Origin: Geobacter sp.
GTDB lineage: Bacteria > Desulfobacterota > Desulfuromonadia > Geobacterales > Geobacteraceae
Assembly: GCA_003499925.1 (NCBI GenBank)
Contig: DNRQ01000028.1
Coordinates: forward strand, 1-10,120
DNA length: 10,120 bases
Direction of reading: 5' to 3'
The position numbers and the translations under genes were made by a program. The notes beneath the pieces are model-generated. The model was not told where the DNA came from, made no database searches, and worked only from the letters and a program-made list of their open reading frames with translations. Numbering within the stretch: the stretch's first letter is position 1; each line of letters starts with the position of its first letter. Below, one piece after another: positions 1 to 6,683 of this stretch.

Positions 1-182
1 AATCAGGTAACTTAATGGCAGTGAGGTTTGGGGGGGATGGGGGTAACGTGATCAACGGAGGATCAGCTGGATCTTGATTTTGCCTTGTCTCACATTAGAA
101 TGTCTTGTGGTGTCTGCCTCTTGTTGTATAAATTGATGCTGTGACGATGTGGCACATCGTAGCGTCTCCCATGAGGTGACAG
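1..182. other. 5' intergenic stretch without a recognised gene
   Basis: No open frame here looks like a protein. The first 50 bases are G-rich (runs of seven and five G). The right part carries the likely promoter and ribosome binding site of the DUF72 gene. The gene to the left lies outside the window, so its orientation is unknown. Confidence 0.5.
105..132 (+). promoter_or_regulatory. candidate sigma70 promoter for the DUF72 gene
   Basis: TTGTGG (105-110), a 16-bp spacer and TATAAA (127-132) lie about 50 bp upstream of the start codon. The -10 match is good and the -35 is moderate. The call rests on pattern and position only. Confidence 0.35.
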
Positions 183-881
183 ATGAACCTCTACGTAGGC
201 ACCAGCGGCTACTCCTACAAGGAATGGAAAGGGAGCTTCTATCCCGAAAACCTCCCCGACAAGCAGATGCTCCACTATTATGGGGAGCGTTTCCGGAGCG
301 TCGAGATCAACAATACCTTTCATCGCATGCCGAAGGTATCTGTCCTGGAAGCATGGGCGGGCGAAGTTCCCGGCGATTTCAAGTTCGTGCTGAAAGCTCC
401 GCAGACGATTACGCACATCCAGCGACTCCTGGATGCGGACGATTCCGTGTCATACCTGTTCGATGTCGCGGGGGCGCTGAAGGAGCGTCTGGGAGCGCTG
501 CTCTTCCAGTTGCCGCCGAACTTGAAGAAGGATATGCCGCGGCTGCGGGACTTTCTGGCACTGCTGCCGGCGCAGCGCCGCGTCTCGTTCGAATTCCGCC
601 ACCGGTCGTGGTTCGACGCAGAGCTCTTCGCGCTGCTGCAGCGTAATGACGCGGCGCTTTGCATTGCCGATGCGGAGAACGATCTGGAGGTTCCTTTCGC
701 CTCTACGGCCGACTGGGGCTATCTGCGGCTCCGGCGGCCCGACTACACTGTTGCTGAGCTGAAGCGGTGGGCGAAACTGGTGCGGGACCAGGGGTGGCGG
801 GATGCCTTCGTCTTTTTCAAGCATGAAGAGGCCGGGAAGGGACCACTGATGGCGAAGCGGTTTCTGGAGCTGGCCTCTTAG
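183..881 (+). CDS. DUF72 (YecE-like) family protein
   Basis: This 232-residue protein is a full-length member of the DUF72/YecE family, which adopts a TIM-barrel fold and has no firmly established biochemical activity. The family hallmarks are visible. The N-terminus has GTSGYSYKEWKGSFYPE (residues 7-23), followed by the strand with VEINNTFHRMP. The middle has FKFVLKAPQ and the FEFRHRSW motif. The C-terminus has FVFFKHEEAGKGPLMAKRFLEL, corresponding to the usual barrel-closing segment with small and basic residues. There is no signal peptide or membrane segment, so it should be cytoplasmic. The start ATG is supported by GAGGTGA ending about 4 nt upstream. It stands alone: the next gene on the same strand begins 132 bp later behind its own candidate promoter. 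Family assignment is confident; function is unknown. Confidence 0.9.
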   Translation: MNLYVGTSGYSYKEWKGSFYPENLPDKQMLHYYGERFRSVEINNTFHRMPKVSVLEAWAGEVPGDFKFVLKAPQTITHIQRLLDADDSVSYLFDVAGALKERLGALLFQLPPNLKKDMPRLRDFLALLPAQRRVSFEFRHRSWFDAELFALLQRNDAALCIADAENDLEVPFASTADWGYLRLRRPDYTVAELKRWAKLVRDQGWRDAFVFFKHEEAGKGPLMAKRFLELAS

Positions 882-930
882 CAGTTGAAACCCGACCCGC
901 ATTCCTCCGGATCTGCTGGTTGCTGAAAAC

Positions 931-959
931 TTGACTGATTCTGATCCATTTCCGATAAG
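931..959 (+). promoter_or_regulatory. candidate sigma70 promoter for the small coiled-coil protein
   Basis: TTGACT (931-936), a 17-bp spacer and GATAAG (954-959) precede the start codon at 1014 by about 55 bp. The -35 element matches five of six consensus positions. The -10 is weaker; TAAGAT with a 19-bp spacer is an alternative. Confidence 0.4.
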
Positions 960-1013
960 ATACCAGTGGCGCTCATAATGATGAGGAGCTGACAGGGGAT
1001 TCGGGGAGGCAAT

Positions 1014-1340
1014 ATGGGAATCTGGGGAATTGTAAAAATAGCAGCCACACAAATTCCTTGGGGAAGGGTGATGGAGAACGTGCCGGCGGTGGTTGATCTG
1101 GTCACCAGGACAAAGGAGAGGTTCAGGGTTGCCGGTTCTGCTCCGCATGGAGTCGACGAACGACTGAGATTGATTCAGGAGGAAAACCTGAAGCTGGGAA
1201 AGGCGTTGCTTGAGACGACCGAACATCTGCAACAGCTTGCGAAAACGCTGGAAGTTGTCGCAGCCAGGCAGAAAATGCTGGCGATTGCGTCGGTGGTGTC
1301 GCTTGTGACTGCGATCTGTTCCCTGCTGCTATGGTTATAG
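1014..1340 (+). CDS. small coiled-coil protein with C-terminal membrane anchor, function unknown
   Basis: I do not recognise a named family for this 108-residue protein. Residues 1-30 are mildly amphipathic and include IPWGRVMENVPAVVDLV. Residues 47-87 are charged and helical, with a heptad-like run (DERLRLIQEENLKLGKALLE and onwards), and probably form a coiled coil. Residues 88-108 are a single hydrophobic segment (MLAIASVVSLVTAICSLLLW plus a final L) that ends at the stop codon, which is the layout of a tail-anchored inner-membrane protein. A strong GGGGAGG ribosome binding site at 1003-1009 supports the ATG. Base composition is less GC-rich than the neighbours. It is flanked by a promoter-like sequence and, just past its stop, the repeat cluster. 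That it is a real gene is fairly likely; any function would be a guess. Confidence 0.7.
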   Translation: MGIWGIVKIAATQIPWGRVMENVPAVVDLVTRTKERFRVAGSAPHGVDERLRLIQEENLKLGKALLETTEHLQQLAKTLEVVAARQKMLAIASVVSLVTAICSLLLWL

Positions 1341-1352
1341 AAGCGGATGCAC

Positions 1353-1550
1353 CTTTTCTCGTTGCCAAGCTCCAGCCGCTCCTCTCGTTGCGAAGCTTAC
1401 AGCCGCTTTTCTCGTTCCCAAGCTCCAGCTGCTTTTCTCGTCCCCAAGCTCCAGCTTGGGAACGTAAGAGGCTACGCGAAGCTTCGCTTCGCCAGATGCA
1501 AGGCTGGAGCTTTGGACGCTGTTTCGTTCCCAAGCTGGAGCTTGGGAACG
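1353..1550. repeat. cluster of degenerate and intact palindromic repeats (TTCCCAAGCT family)
   Basis: Four tandem units of 26-27 bp begin with CTCGTT/C at 1358, 1384, 1411 and 1437. Each carries a version of CCAAGCTCCAGC. The last unit completes a palindrome at 1439-1464 (CGTCCCCAAGCT / AGCTTGGGAACG, CC centre, one arm mismatch). A degenerate opposite-orientation copy lies around 1498-1520, and an intact opposite copy at 1525-1550 has perfect 12-bp arms with a GG centre. Between the intact copies is a perfect 12-bp palindrome, GCGAAGCTTCGC, at 1476-1487. The arrangement resembles a mosaic of REP-like elements. Sequences of this type recur between genes in several bacterial groups (recognised from memory, not searched). 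Open frames crossing it are repeat-derived and are not called as genes. Confidence 0.85.
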
Positions 1551-1570
1551 AGAGGGGTTCTGTTTTGATT

Positions 1571-1600
1571 CTCTCCGTGACCTCCGTGTCTCCGTGGCTA
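1571..1600. repeat. short tandem CTCCGTG-type interspersed repeat
   Basis: The plus strand reads CTCTCCGTGACCTCCGTG followed by TCTCCGTGGCTA. This is three near-copies of CTCCGTG at a spacing of 8-9 bp, ending 8 bp before the stop codon of rsmE. On the minus strand it reads as repeated CACGGAG after TTAGC. I recognise this motif as a recurrent intergenic sequence in unrelated bacterial genomes. Its role is unknown. It would lie in the 3' untranslated region of the prmA-rsmE transcript. Confidence 0.6.
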
Positions 1601-1607
1601 AAATGGT

Positions 1608-2348
1608 TCAGCCCATATCCCCCCAGTGAAACTGCAGGATCGCCAGCATGGCCAGCCCCGCCGTCTCGGTCCGCAGTATGCGGCGACCGAGGGAGACCGG
1701 GGTGAAGCCGCAGGCTATGGCCTGCTCGACCTCCCCGGCGCTCAATCCTCCCTCCGGGCCGACGACGACCGCTACGCTCTCAGGCGACGGGAACGCCTCA
1801 AAGGTCTCTCGCAGCCGGGTCGTCTGCTCTCCCTCCCACAGCAAAAGCCTGACCGTGTGCTCCGCTTCCCGCAACACCAGGTCGAGATTCCCCCCGATGC
1901 TCACCTTTGGCGCAGAGCGCCGCCCCGACTGCCGCGCCGCCTCCTGCACGATCTTCTCGCATCGCCCGAGCCGGCCGGCGCTCCGCTCCCCGCGCAGCTT
2001 TACTATGGAACGCTCGGCATCGAAGGTCACCACCTCCGAAACCCCCAGTTCCGTGCACTTTTGCAGGATCAGGTCCAGCTTTTCACCCTTGGGAAGCCCC
2101 TGGTACAGGGTGATCCGCAGCCCCTGTTCCTGCTCGGGGGCGCTCTCGGCGGCGGTGATCCGTACCGTGAGACTCTTGGCGCCCACCTCTTCTATCACGC
2201 CGCTAAGCTGCCTGCCGCTGTCATCGGTAAGCATGACCTCGCTTCCCTGCTTGAGACGGAGCACCCGCGCCATGTGGCGATAAAGCTCGCCGGTCACGGT
2301 GGCGGTGTCGCCAAGCAGCGCATCGGCTCCCAGGAAAAAGTTGCGCAT
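1608..2348 (-). CDS. rsmE: 16S rRNA (uracil-1498-N3)-methyltransferase RsmE
   Basis: This 246-residue protein has the usual length for RsmE, the SPOUT-class enzyme that methylates N3 of U1498 in 16S rRNA on the assembled small subunit, using S-adenosylmethionine. Residues 1-70 are the N-terminal PUA-like RNA-binding part (MRNFFLG; RHMARVLRLKQGSEVMLTD). The catalytic domain has LPKGEKLDLILQKCTELGV (residues 85-103), VGPEGGLSAGEVE (197-209) and the trefoil-knot segment LGRRILRTETAGLAML (220-235), which form the cofactor site in this family. The start codon lies 3 nt after the prmA stop codon, so translation is probably coupled. A weak AGGAAAG sequence lies inside the end of prmA. No separate promoter is evident. 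Repeats follow the stop codon on the 3' side. Confidence 0.96.
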   Translation of the reverse strand: MRNFFLGADALLGDTATVTGELYRHMARVLRLKQGSEVMLTDDSGRQLSGVIEEVGAKSLTVRITAAESAPEQEQGLRITLYQGLPKGEKLDLILQKCTELGVSEVVTFDAERSIVKLRGERSAGRLGRCEKIVQEAARQSGRRSAPKVSIGGNLDLVLREAEHTVRLLLWEGEQTTRLRETFEAFPSPESVAVVVGPEGGLSAGEVEQAIACGFTPVSLGRRILRTETAGLAMLAILQFHWGDMG

Positions 2349-2351
2349 AGG

Positions 2352-3272
2352 CTAGAGGGCTTTCCTGAAGGTGAGGCAACTCCACTCCGCCTCCCGGGGA
2401 TTTTCCATGAGAGTGAGCCCGGGGAACCCCGCGCAGACGAATGGTTCCTTTTCGGTGAGTATGCCGGAGAGGATCAGCCAGCCGCCCGGCGCGACCTTGG
2501 CGGTCAGTTGGGCCGAAAGGCGTACCAGTTCCTCGGCCAGGATGTTCGCCACGACCACGCCGTATTGACCTTCCAGATCGCAAAGGTTGGTGGCGGAGGC
2601 CGCCACCACGTCTGCCACGCCGTTCAGCTCAAGGTTTTCCCGGGTCACCAGGACCGCCTCAGGGTCGATGTCGACCGCGACGATCCGGGTAGCCCCCATG
2701 AGAGCGGCCGCGATACTGAGCACGCCGGAGCCGGTGCCGACGTCGAGGACCGCTCCCGGAAGTTTTCCGCCGCTCTCGTTGAAACAGATGCGCTCCAGGG
2801 ATTCCAGGCACATCCTGGTGGTCGGGTGCGCTCCGGTGCCAAAAGCCATGCCGGGATCGATCTCGATAACCAGATCGCCGGGGAGTTTCCGGTACTCCTC
2901 CCAGGTCGGCTTGATCACCAGGCGCTCGCCGATCCGGACCGGCTTGAAATGCACCTTCCAGTTGTTGGCCCAGTCCTCGTTTCTCACCACGGCCACCACC
3001 GGCGGGAGGTAGACGAAACCGGCAAAGGCGGGGCCGGTTTCGGCCAAAAAGTGCTCTATCCTGATCCGCATCTCCTCCAGGGAGTCGTCCAGCGGCAGGT
3101 ATCCCTTGACGCTCTTGGTCGGGGTGTCTTCGAGGCTGTCGAGGGAAAAAGTGTCGAGGTGCAGGTTCTCTATGCCGACGCCGTTGCCGGTAAGTTCCAC
3201 CAGGAAGTCGGCCACGGTGTCGACCATGTCGGCGGGGACTTCACAGGTGATTTCAGCCCAATCTGTATGCAT
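2352..3272 (-). CDS. prmA: ribosomal protein L11 methyltransferase PrmA
   Basis: This 306-residue class I S-adenosylmethionine-dependent methyltransferase trimethylates lysines of ribosomal protein L11. Residues 1-95 form the L11-recognition domain. The linker has the PrmA signature EDWANNWKVHFKPVRIGERL (99-118). The catalytic domain carries DPGMAFGTGAHPTT (139-152), the cofactor motif DVGTGSGVLSIAA (177-189), the acidic DIDP (201-204) and the substrate-loop motif VANILAEEL (241-249). It ends with EWSCLTFRK. The start ATG is preceded by AAAGGAG at 3286-3292, but with a rather long 13-nt spacer. No closer in-frame start exists, so initiation may be modest. It is the first gene of a two-gene unit with rsmE, a pairing common in bacteria. 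It is divergent from the PPSR gene. Confidence 0.96.
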   Translation of the reverse strand: MHTDWAEITCEVPADMVDTVADFLVELTGNGVGIENLHLDTFSLDSLEDTPTKSVKGYLPLDDSLEEMRIRIEHFLAETGPAFAGFVYLPPVVAVVRNEDWANNWKVHFKPVRIGERLVIKPTWEEYRKLPGDLVIEIDPGMAFGTGAHPTTRMCLESLERICFNESGGKLPGAVLDVGTGSGVLSIAAALMGATRIVAVDIDPEAVLVTRENLELNGVADVVAASATNLCDLEGQYGVVVANILAEELVRLSAQLTAKVAPGGWLILSGILTEKEPFVCAGFPGLTLMENPREAEWSCLTFRKAL

Positions 3273-3445
3273 GATGAGTTTGCTTCTCCTTTAAGGTCAT
3301 GATTCCCCGTTAAACTATCAGAGAATTAAGGGGTATAGCAATGAAAACCTTGACAACGGAAGAAAGTACGGCGTAATTATAATTAAAATTTTGGATTAAA
3401 AATCGGATTGAACCATTTCAAAGAATTTCCCATTAAATTTTAGTT

Positions 3446-3474
3446 TTGCCTAAAATGAAAAAACATGGTATATA
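3446..3474 (+). promoter_or_regulatory. sigma70-type promoter for the PPSR gene
   Basis: TTGCCT (3446-3451), a 17-bp spacer and TATATA (3469-3474) give a well-spaced promoter. Transcription would start near 3481, leaving a leader of about 60 nt. It probably also serves the response regulator 40 bp after PPSR. Confidence 0.55.
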
Positions 3475-3529
3475 TCTAATGAATGTTGGAGATCTGCCGA
3501 TAAGAGGCCAATAATCGCAATAATCTTCG

Positions 3530-3535
3530 GGTGAT
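3530..3535 (+). promoter_or_regulatory. ribosome binding site that decides the PPSR start
   Basis: GGTGAT matches the 3' end of 16S rRNA and lies 7 nt before ATG at 3543. An in-frame GTG at 3531 lies inside this same element and so cannot be the start it serves. The ATG is therefore preferred. Confidence 0.7.
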
Positions 3536-3542
3536 ACCAACA

Positions 3543-4355
3543 ATGAACCATGTCTATTTGATTTCCGATGCGACCGGTGAAACGGTCGAGCGAGTGGCGC
3601 GAGCGGCGCTTACCCAGTTCAAGGATGTCGACGTCCGGCTGCACAGGATGGGGCAGATACGCAATCGCGGCGATATCGTCAAGGCGCTCGATGAGGTGAG
3701 CCGGGCGCCCGGCATTATATTCTATACCTTGGTCAACACGGAACTGGCGCAGTTCGTCAGGAACGAGGCCGAGGCGCGGCAACTGGAGGCAGTGGACCTG
3801 ATCACCCCGCTGCTCTACAAGCTGGCAGAGTTTCTGGAGATGCGGCCGCAAAAGCTCCCCGGGCTGCAGTACGAGATGAACTCCGAGTACTACCGGCGCA
3901 TGGAGGCGGTAGATTTCACCGTGAAGCAGGACGACGGACAGGAGCCGCGCAACCTGCACAGGGCCGACATCGTGCTGGTGGGGGTTTCCCGCTCCTCCAA
4001 GACGCCGCTCTCCATGTATCTCGCTCACAAGGGATACAAGGTCGCCAACGTACCGCTCATCCAGGGGATCGATCCCCCGCTCGAGTTGGAGCAGGTGGAG
4101 CCGCAGCGGGTGGTGGGTCTCATCATCGATACCCAGCGGCTGGTGGACATAAGGAGCGCGCGGCTGAGGAATCTCCGGCAGAGCCCGCGCGGCAGCTATG
4201 CCGACTACCGCCAGGTGGAGGAGGAACTCGCTCTTTGCCGCAGGTATTACCGGGCGCATCCGGAATGGCTGGTAATAGACGTAACCAACAAATCCGTGGA
4301 GGAGTCTGCAGCGGAGATACTGAGCAGGCTCCATGGTGAGATAAGGCACGATTAG
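3543..4355 (+). CDS. phosphoenolpyruvate synthase / pyruvate,phosphate dikinase regulatory protein (PPSR, DUF299)
   Basis: This 270-residue protein belongs to the bifunctional kinase/pyrophosphorylase family. Members switch PEP synthase or pyruvate,phosphate dikinase off by ADP-dependent phosphorylation of an active-site threonine, and back on by phosphate-dependent removal. The family N-terminus, VYLISDATGETVERVARAAL, spans residues 4-23. The P-loop-like GVSRSSKTPLSMYLA spans 147-161 and is followed by GYKVANVPLI. Length is normal. A start at ATG 3543 rather than GTG 3531 fits both the ribosome binding site and the usual family N-terminus. Whether the target is PEP synthase or the dikinase cannot be told from this sequence. 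The gene is followed after 40 bp by a response regulator on the same strand with no terminator between, so the two are probably co-transcribed. Confidence 0.95.
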   Translation: MNHVYLISDATGETVERVARAALTQFKDVDVRLHRMGQIRNRGDIVKALDEVSRAPGIIFYTLVNTELAQFVRNEAEARQLEAVDLITPLLYKLAEFLEMRPQKLPGLQYEMNSEYYRRMEAVDFTVKQDDGQEPRNLHRADIVLVGVSRSSKTPLSMYLAHKGYKVANVPLIQGIDPPLELEQVEPQRVVGLIIDTQRLVDIRSARLRNLRQSPRGSYADYRQVEEELALCRRYYRAHPEWLVIDVTNKSVEESAAEILSRLHGEIRHD

Positions 4356-4395
4356 GCGTCAGACAAACAATATTAACGACAGAGAGGAAATCAAC

Positions 4396-5070
4396 ATGAG
4401 AATTTTGGTGGTTGAAGATGAGAAGAAGGTCGCCAGCTTCATTAAGCGCGGGCTTGAGGAAGAGCAGTACGAGGTGCATACCGCGGCGGACGGCGAGGAG
4501 GGGCTGAAGCTTGCGCTGGAGAAGGCGTTCGATCTGATCGTGCTCGACTGGATGCTCCCGAAGAAGGACGGTCTTTCCGTGCTGAAGGAGCTCAGGGAGA
4601 GAAAGAACGTCACTCCGATCCTGATGCTGACCGCCAAGGATTCCGTGGAAGACATCGTTGCCGGCCTCGATTCGGGCTCCGACGATTACCTGACCAAGCC
4701 GTTTGCCTTCGCAGAGTTGCTGGCACGCGTGCGTGCGCTGATGCGCAGAAGCGAGCTGGACCGCGGCGCCGAGATCCGTTTCGGCGACCTGCGCCTCGAC
4801 CCGGTAACCCACAAGGTCTGGCGCAAGGACAAGGAGATCGACCTGACCGCCAAGGAGTACGGCCTGCTTGAGTACTTCATGCGCAACCCGCACCAGGTGC
4901 TGACCAGGACCATGATCGCGGAGCATGTCTGGGACTACACCTTCGACAGCTTCACCAACATCATCGACGTCTACGTCAACTATCTGCGTAAGAAGATCGA
5001 CCGTGAAGCCGACAAGAAGCTGATCCACACGGTCAGAGGCGTCGGCTACATCCTGAAAGAAGAGGAGTAG
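4396..5070 (+). CDS. OmpR/PhoB-family two-component response regulator (CusR-like)
   Basis: This 224-residue response regulator has an N-terminal receiver domain (residues 1-118) and a C-terminal winged-helix DNA-binding domain (about 126-224). The receiver has the acidic pair E7-D8, the phospho-acceptor D51 in VLDWMLP, T79 in LMLTAKD and K101 in LTKPF, so all switch residues are present. The output domain has DLTAKEYGLLEYFMRNPHQVLTR, the recognition-helix region TNIIDVYVNYLRKKID and the terminal wing IHTVRGVGYILKEE. The best subfamily match by eye is the CusR/heavy-metal type, but ligand and targets cannot be inferred. AGAGAGGAAA (4381-4390) supplies the ribosome binding site. No histidine kinase gene adjoins it: PPSR lies upstream, and after a strong terminator the next gene is a protease. 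Confidence 0.95.
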   Translation: MRILVVEDEKKVASFIKRGLEEEQYEVHTAADGEEGLKLALEKAFDLIVLDWMLPKKDGLSVLKELRERKNVTPILMLTAKDSVEDIVAGLDSGSDDYLTKPFAFAELLARVRALMRRSELDRGAEIRFGDLRLDPVTHKVWRKDKEIDLTAKEYGLLEYFMRNPHQVLTRTMIAEHVWDYTFDSFTNIIDVYVNYLRKKIDREADKKLIHTVRGVGYILKEEE

Positions 5071-5102
5071 TCCCCCCCGCAGGACCAAGCATCCGAACCA
5101 CG

Positions 5103-5151
5103 ACGGACGATTTCCCGGCCCCAACGGCCCCCGGGGAGTCGTCCGTTTTTT
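5103..5151 (+). terminator. intrinsic terminator after the response regulator
   Basis: ACGGACGA (5103-5110) pairs perfectly with TCGTCCGT (5139-5146). Further GC pairing is possible in the CCCGG...CCGGG interior. Six T residues (5146-5151) follow, the first of them shared with the stem. It separates the PPSR-regulator unit from the protease gene. Confidence 0.88.
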
Positions 5152-5168
5152 CGTGTCGCAGCGGGGTC

Positions 5169-5197
5169 TTGACAAAAAGAGTCGCCGGTATTAGCTT
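5169..5197 (+). promoter_or_regulatory. candidate promoter for the HtrA protease gene
   Basis: A perfect TTGACA (5169-5174) is followed after 17 bp by TAGCTT (5192-5197), a weak -10. It lies between the upstream terminator and the start codon at 5227, so some promoter is needed here. The weak -10 suggests activator help, but this is inference. Confidence 0.45.
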
Positions 5198-5226
5198 TAG
5201 CCTACAAATTAAACCAGGAGGTAGCC

Positions 5227-6603
5227 ATGCAGGCAGCAATCGTAGCGGGATTCTTGTTGTTCAGCCTATTTCTTTCCTCGGTTTTTTCGGGAGCCGCGTG
5301 GGCCGCGGCGACACTCCCCGATTTCGCCAAGCTGGCGAAGCAGCTGAAACCGGCGGTCGTCAACATCAGTACCTCGAAGACCCTGACGCCGCAGAAGCGA
5401 GGGCATCCCTCGGGGCTCGACCCGTTCCAGGAGTATTTCGAGAAGTTCTTCGAAGGGCCGCGCCAGCATCCCTTCAAGCAGAGGAATCTGGGCTCCGGCT
5501 TCATCATCAGCAATGACGGCTACATCATCACCAACAACCATGTGGTGATGGGTGCCGACGAGATAAAGGTGAAGCTCTCCGACGGCAGGGAATACCGGGG
5601 CGAGGTGAAGGGGCGGGACGAAAAGTTCGACCTCGCGCTGATAAAGATCCAGGACAAGGGGCAACTCCCGGTGGCCCCGCTGGGCGACAGCGACAAGCTT
5701 GAGGTCGGCGAGTGGGTGATGGCGATCGGCAACCCCTTCGGTCTGGCCCAGACGGTTACGGCAGGGATCGTCAGCGCGCAGGGACGGGTGATCGGAAGCG
5801 GACCCTACGACGACTACATCCAGACCGACGCCTCGATCAACCCGGGCAATTCCGGCGGCCCGCTCTTCAACCTGGACGGCGAGGTGATCGGCATCAACAC
5901 GGCGATCGTTGCGGGAGGCCAGGGTATAGGCTTCGCCATCCCGGTCAATATGGCGAAATCGATCATCACCCAGCTGAAGGAGACCGGAAAGGTCACCCGC
6001 GGCTGGCTCGGGGTCTCGCTGCAGCTGGTGACCCCCGAACTGGCACAGTCGTTCGGGCTCGAGAGCGAGAAAGGGGGCCTGATCGCAGAGGTCCTGCCGG
6101 GGAGCCCGGCAGAGAAGAGCGGCCTCAAGGGGGGCGACATCATCCTGGAGTACGACGGACATGCCATTAATGAGATGAACCAATTGCCGCGGCTGGTCGC
6201 CGCAACAGCGGTCGGAAAGAAGGTGAACGTGCTGGTGCTCCGAGACGGCCGGCAGCAGTCGGTGCCGGTAACCATCGAACAGATGAAGGATGGCGACGAT
6301 GAAGACGTTGTGCTCCCCGGTGACCGGCTCGGCATCAAGGTCGCCGAGCTGACCCCGGAGCGGGCGCAGCAGCTGCGGGTAAAGGGCGAACAGGGGGTCG
6401 TGGTTACCGAGGTGCAGCCGGACGGCCTGGCGGACCGGGCGGGAATCGTCGAGGGGGACCTGGTCAGGGAGATCAACGGCGTGCGCATCGCCACGGTGAG
6501 CGATTACGGCAAGGCCGTCTCCTCGGTAAAGAAGGGCGGCTACCTGAAGGTGCTGCTGCGGCGCGGGCATGCCTCCCTCTTCGTGGCGCTCAAGCTCGAC
6601 TAG
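5227..6603 (+). CDS. periplasmic HtrA/DegP (DegQ-like) serine endoprotease with two PDZ domains
   Basis: This 458-residue protein is a full-length DegP/HtrA-family protease that degrades misfolded envelope proteins. Residues 1-26 form a signal peptide, with a likely cut after AWA, so the enzyme is periplasmic. The trypsin-like domain has H105 (TNNHVV), D135 (KFDLALI) and S209 (INPGNSGGPLF), a complete catalytic triad. PDZ1 spans about 258-350 (RGWLGVSLQ; GSPAEKSGLKGGDIILEYDG) and PDZ2 about 366-455 (DRLGIKVAEL; LADRAGIVEGDLVREING). AGGAGGT (5216-5222) is a near-ideal ribosome binding site, 4 nt before the ATG. The signal peptide start, MQAAIVAGFLLFS, lacks the usual Lys/Arg, and no upstream in-frame start was found. 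The gene stands alone, with a terminator before it and a hairpin after it. Whether to call it DegP, DegQ or MucD cannot be settled from sequence alone. Confidence 0.96.
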   Translation: MQAAIVAGFLLFSLFLSSVFSGAAWAAATLPDFAKLAKQLKPAVVNISTSKTLTPQKRGHPSGLDPFQEYFEKFFEGPRQHPFKQRNLGSGFIISNDGYIITNNHVVMGADEIKVKLSDGREYRGEVKGRDEKFDLALIKIQDKGQLPVAPLGDSDKLEVGEWVMAIGNPFGLAQTVTAGIVSAQGRVIGSGPYDDYIQTDASINPGNSGGPLFNLDGEVIGINTAIVAGGQGIGFAIPVNMAKSIITQLKETGKVTRGWLGVSLQLVTPELAQSFGLESEKGGLIAEVLPGSPAEKSGLKGGDIILEYDGHAINEMNQLPRLVAATAVGKKVNVLVLRDGRQQSVPVTIEQMKDGDDEDVVLPGDRLGIKVAELTPERAQQLRVKGEQGVVVTEVQPDGLADRAGIVEGDLVREINGVRIATVSDYGKAVSSVKKGGYLKVLLRRGHASLFVALKLD

Positions 6604-6634
6604 ATTCGGCGGGAGAATTGGTTTGAGTATCAGG

Positions 6635-6664
6635 GAAAGGGGCGCTGGGTTTGGTGCCCCTTTC
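6635..6664. terminator. hairpin between convergent genes, possible bidirectional terminator
   Basis: GAAAGGGGC (6635-6643) pairs with GCCCCTTTC (6656-6664) around a 12-nt loop, 31 bp after the protease stop codon. The U-tract is short and partly inside the stem (TTTC then TGCATTT), so termination strength is uncertain. By symmetry it could act on both strands between the convergent protease and RNase Z-like genes. Confidence 0.55.
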
Positions 6665-6683
6665 TGCATTTCCGGCCCTCCCC

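Larger units (their letters stand above)
3273..3542. other. AT-rich divergent intergenic region between prmA and PPSR
   Basis: This 270-bp stretch is far richer in A and T than the flanking genes and contains no credible open frame. It holds the PPSR promoter described separately. A perfect 12-bp palindrome, TAATTATAATTA, lies at 3374-3385. Within it, a minus-strand TATAAT (3376-3381) could be the -10 element for prmA, with only a weak GATTTT at the matching -35 position. No terminator or riboswitch was recognised. Confidence 0.6.

Noticed and set aside
450..1232. A 260-codon minus-strand frame across the DUF72 gene and the next gene
   Set aside because: It spans two plus-strand genes and their promoter region, has no ribosome binding site, and is not protein-like.
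1353..1464. CRISPR array
   Set aside because: The tandem units are contiguous and have no unique spacers. They are degenerate palindrome copies.
1331..1705. Plus-strand frames across 1331-1705
   Set aside because: They are translations of the palindromic repeat cluster (recurring PKLQLGN-type segments) and of rsmE antisense.
1626..3302. A 558-codon open frame on the plus strand opposite rsmE and prmA
   Set aside because: It is the antisense shadow of two well-supported methyltransferase genes. Its translation has no domain pattern and is rich in shadow-type residues such as H, G, R and D.
3350..3383. Perfect TTGACA and TATAAT on the plus strand upstream of PPSR
   Set aside because: The spacing is 22 bp, too long for sigma70. 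The pair at 3446-3474 with 17-bp spacing is a better promoter.
3531..3542. GTG at 3531 as the PPSR start
   Set aside because: It lies inside the ribosome binding site that serves ATG 3543. The family N-terminus fits the ATG.
5266..6669. A 467-codon open frame on the minus strand opposite the protease gene
   Set aside because: It is antisense to a complete HtrA gene with all motifs. The translation is low-information and runs into the hairpin past the protease stop.
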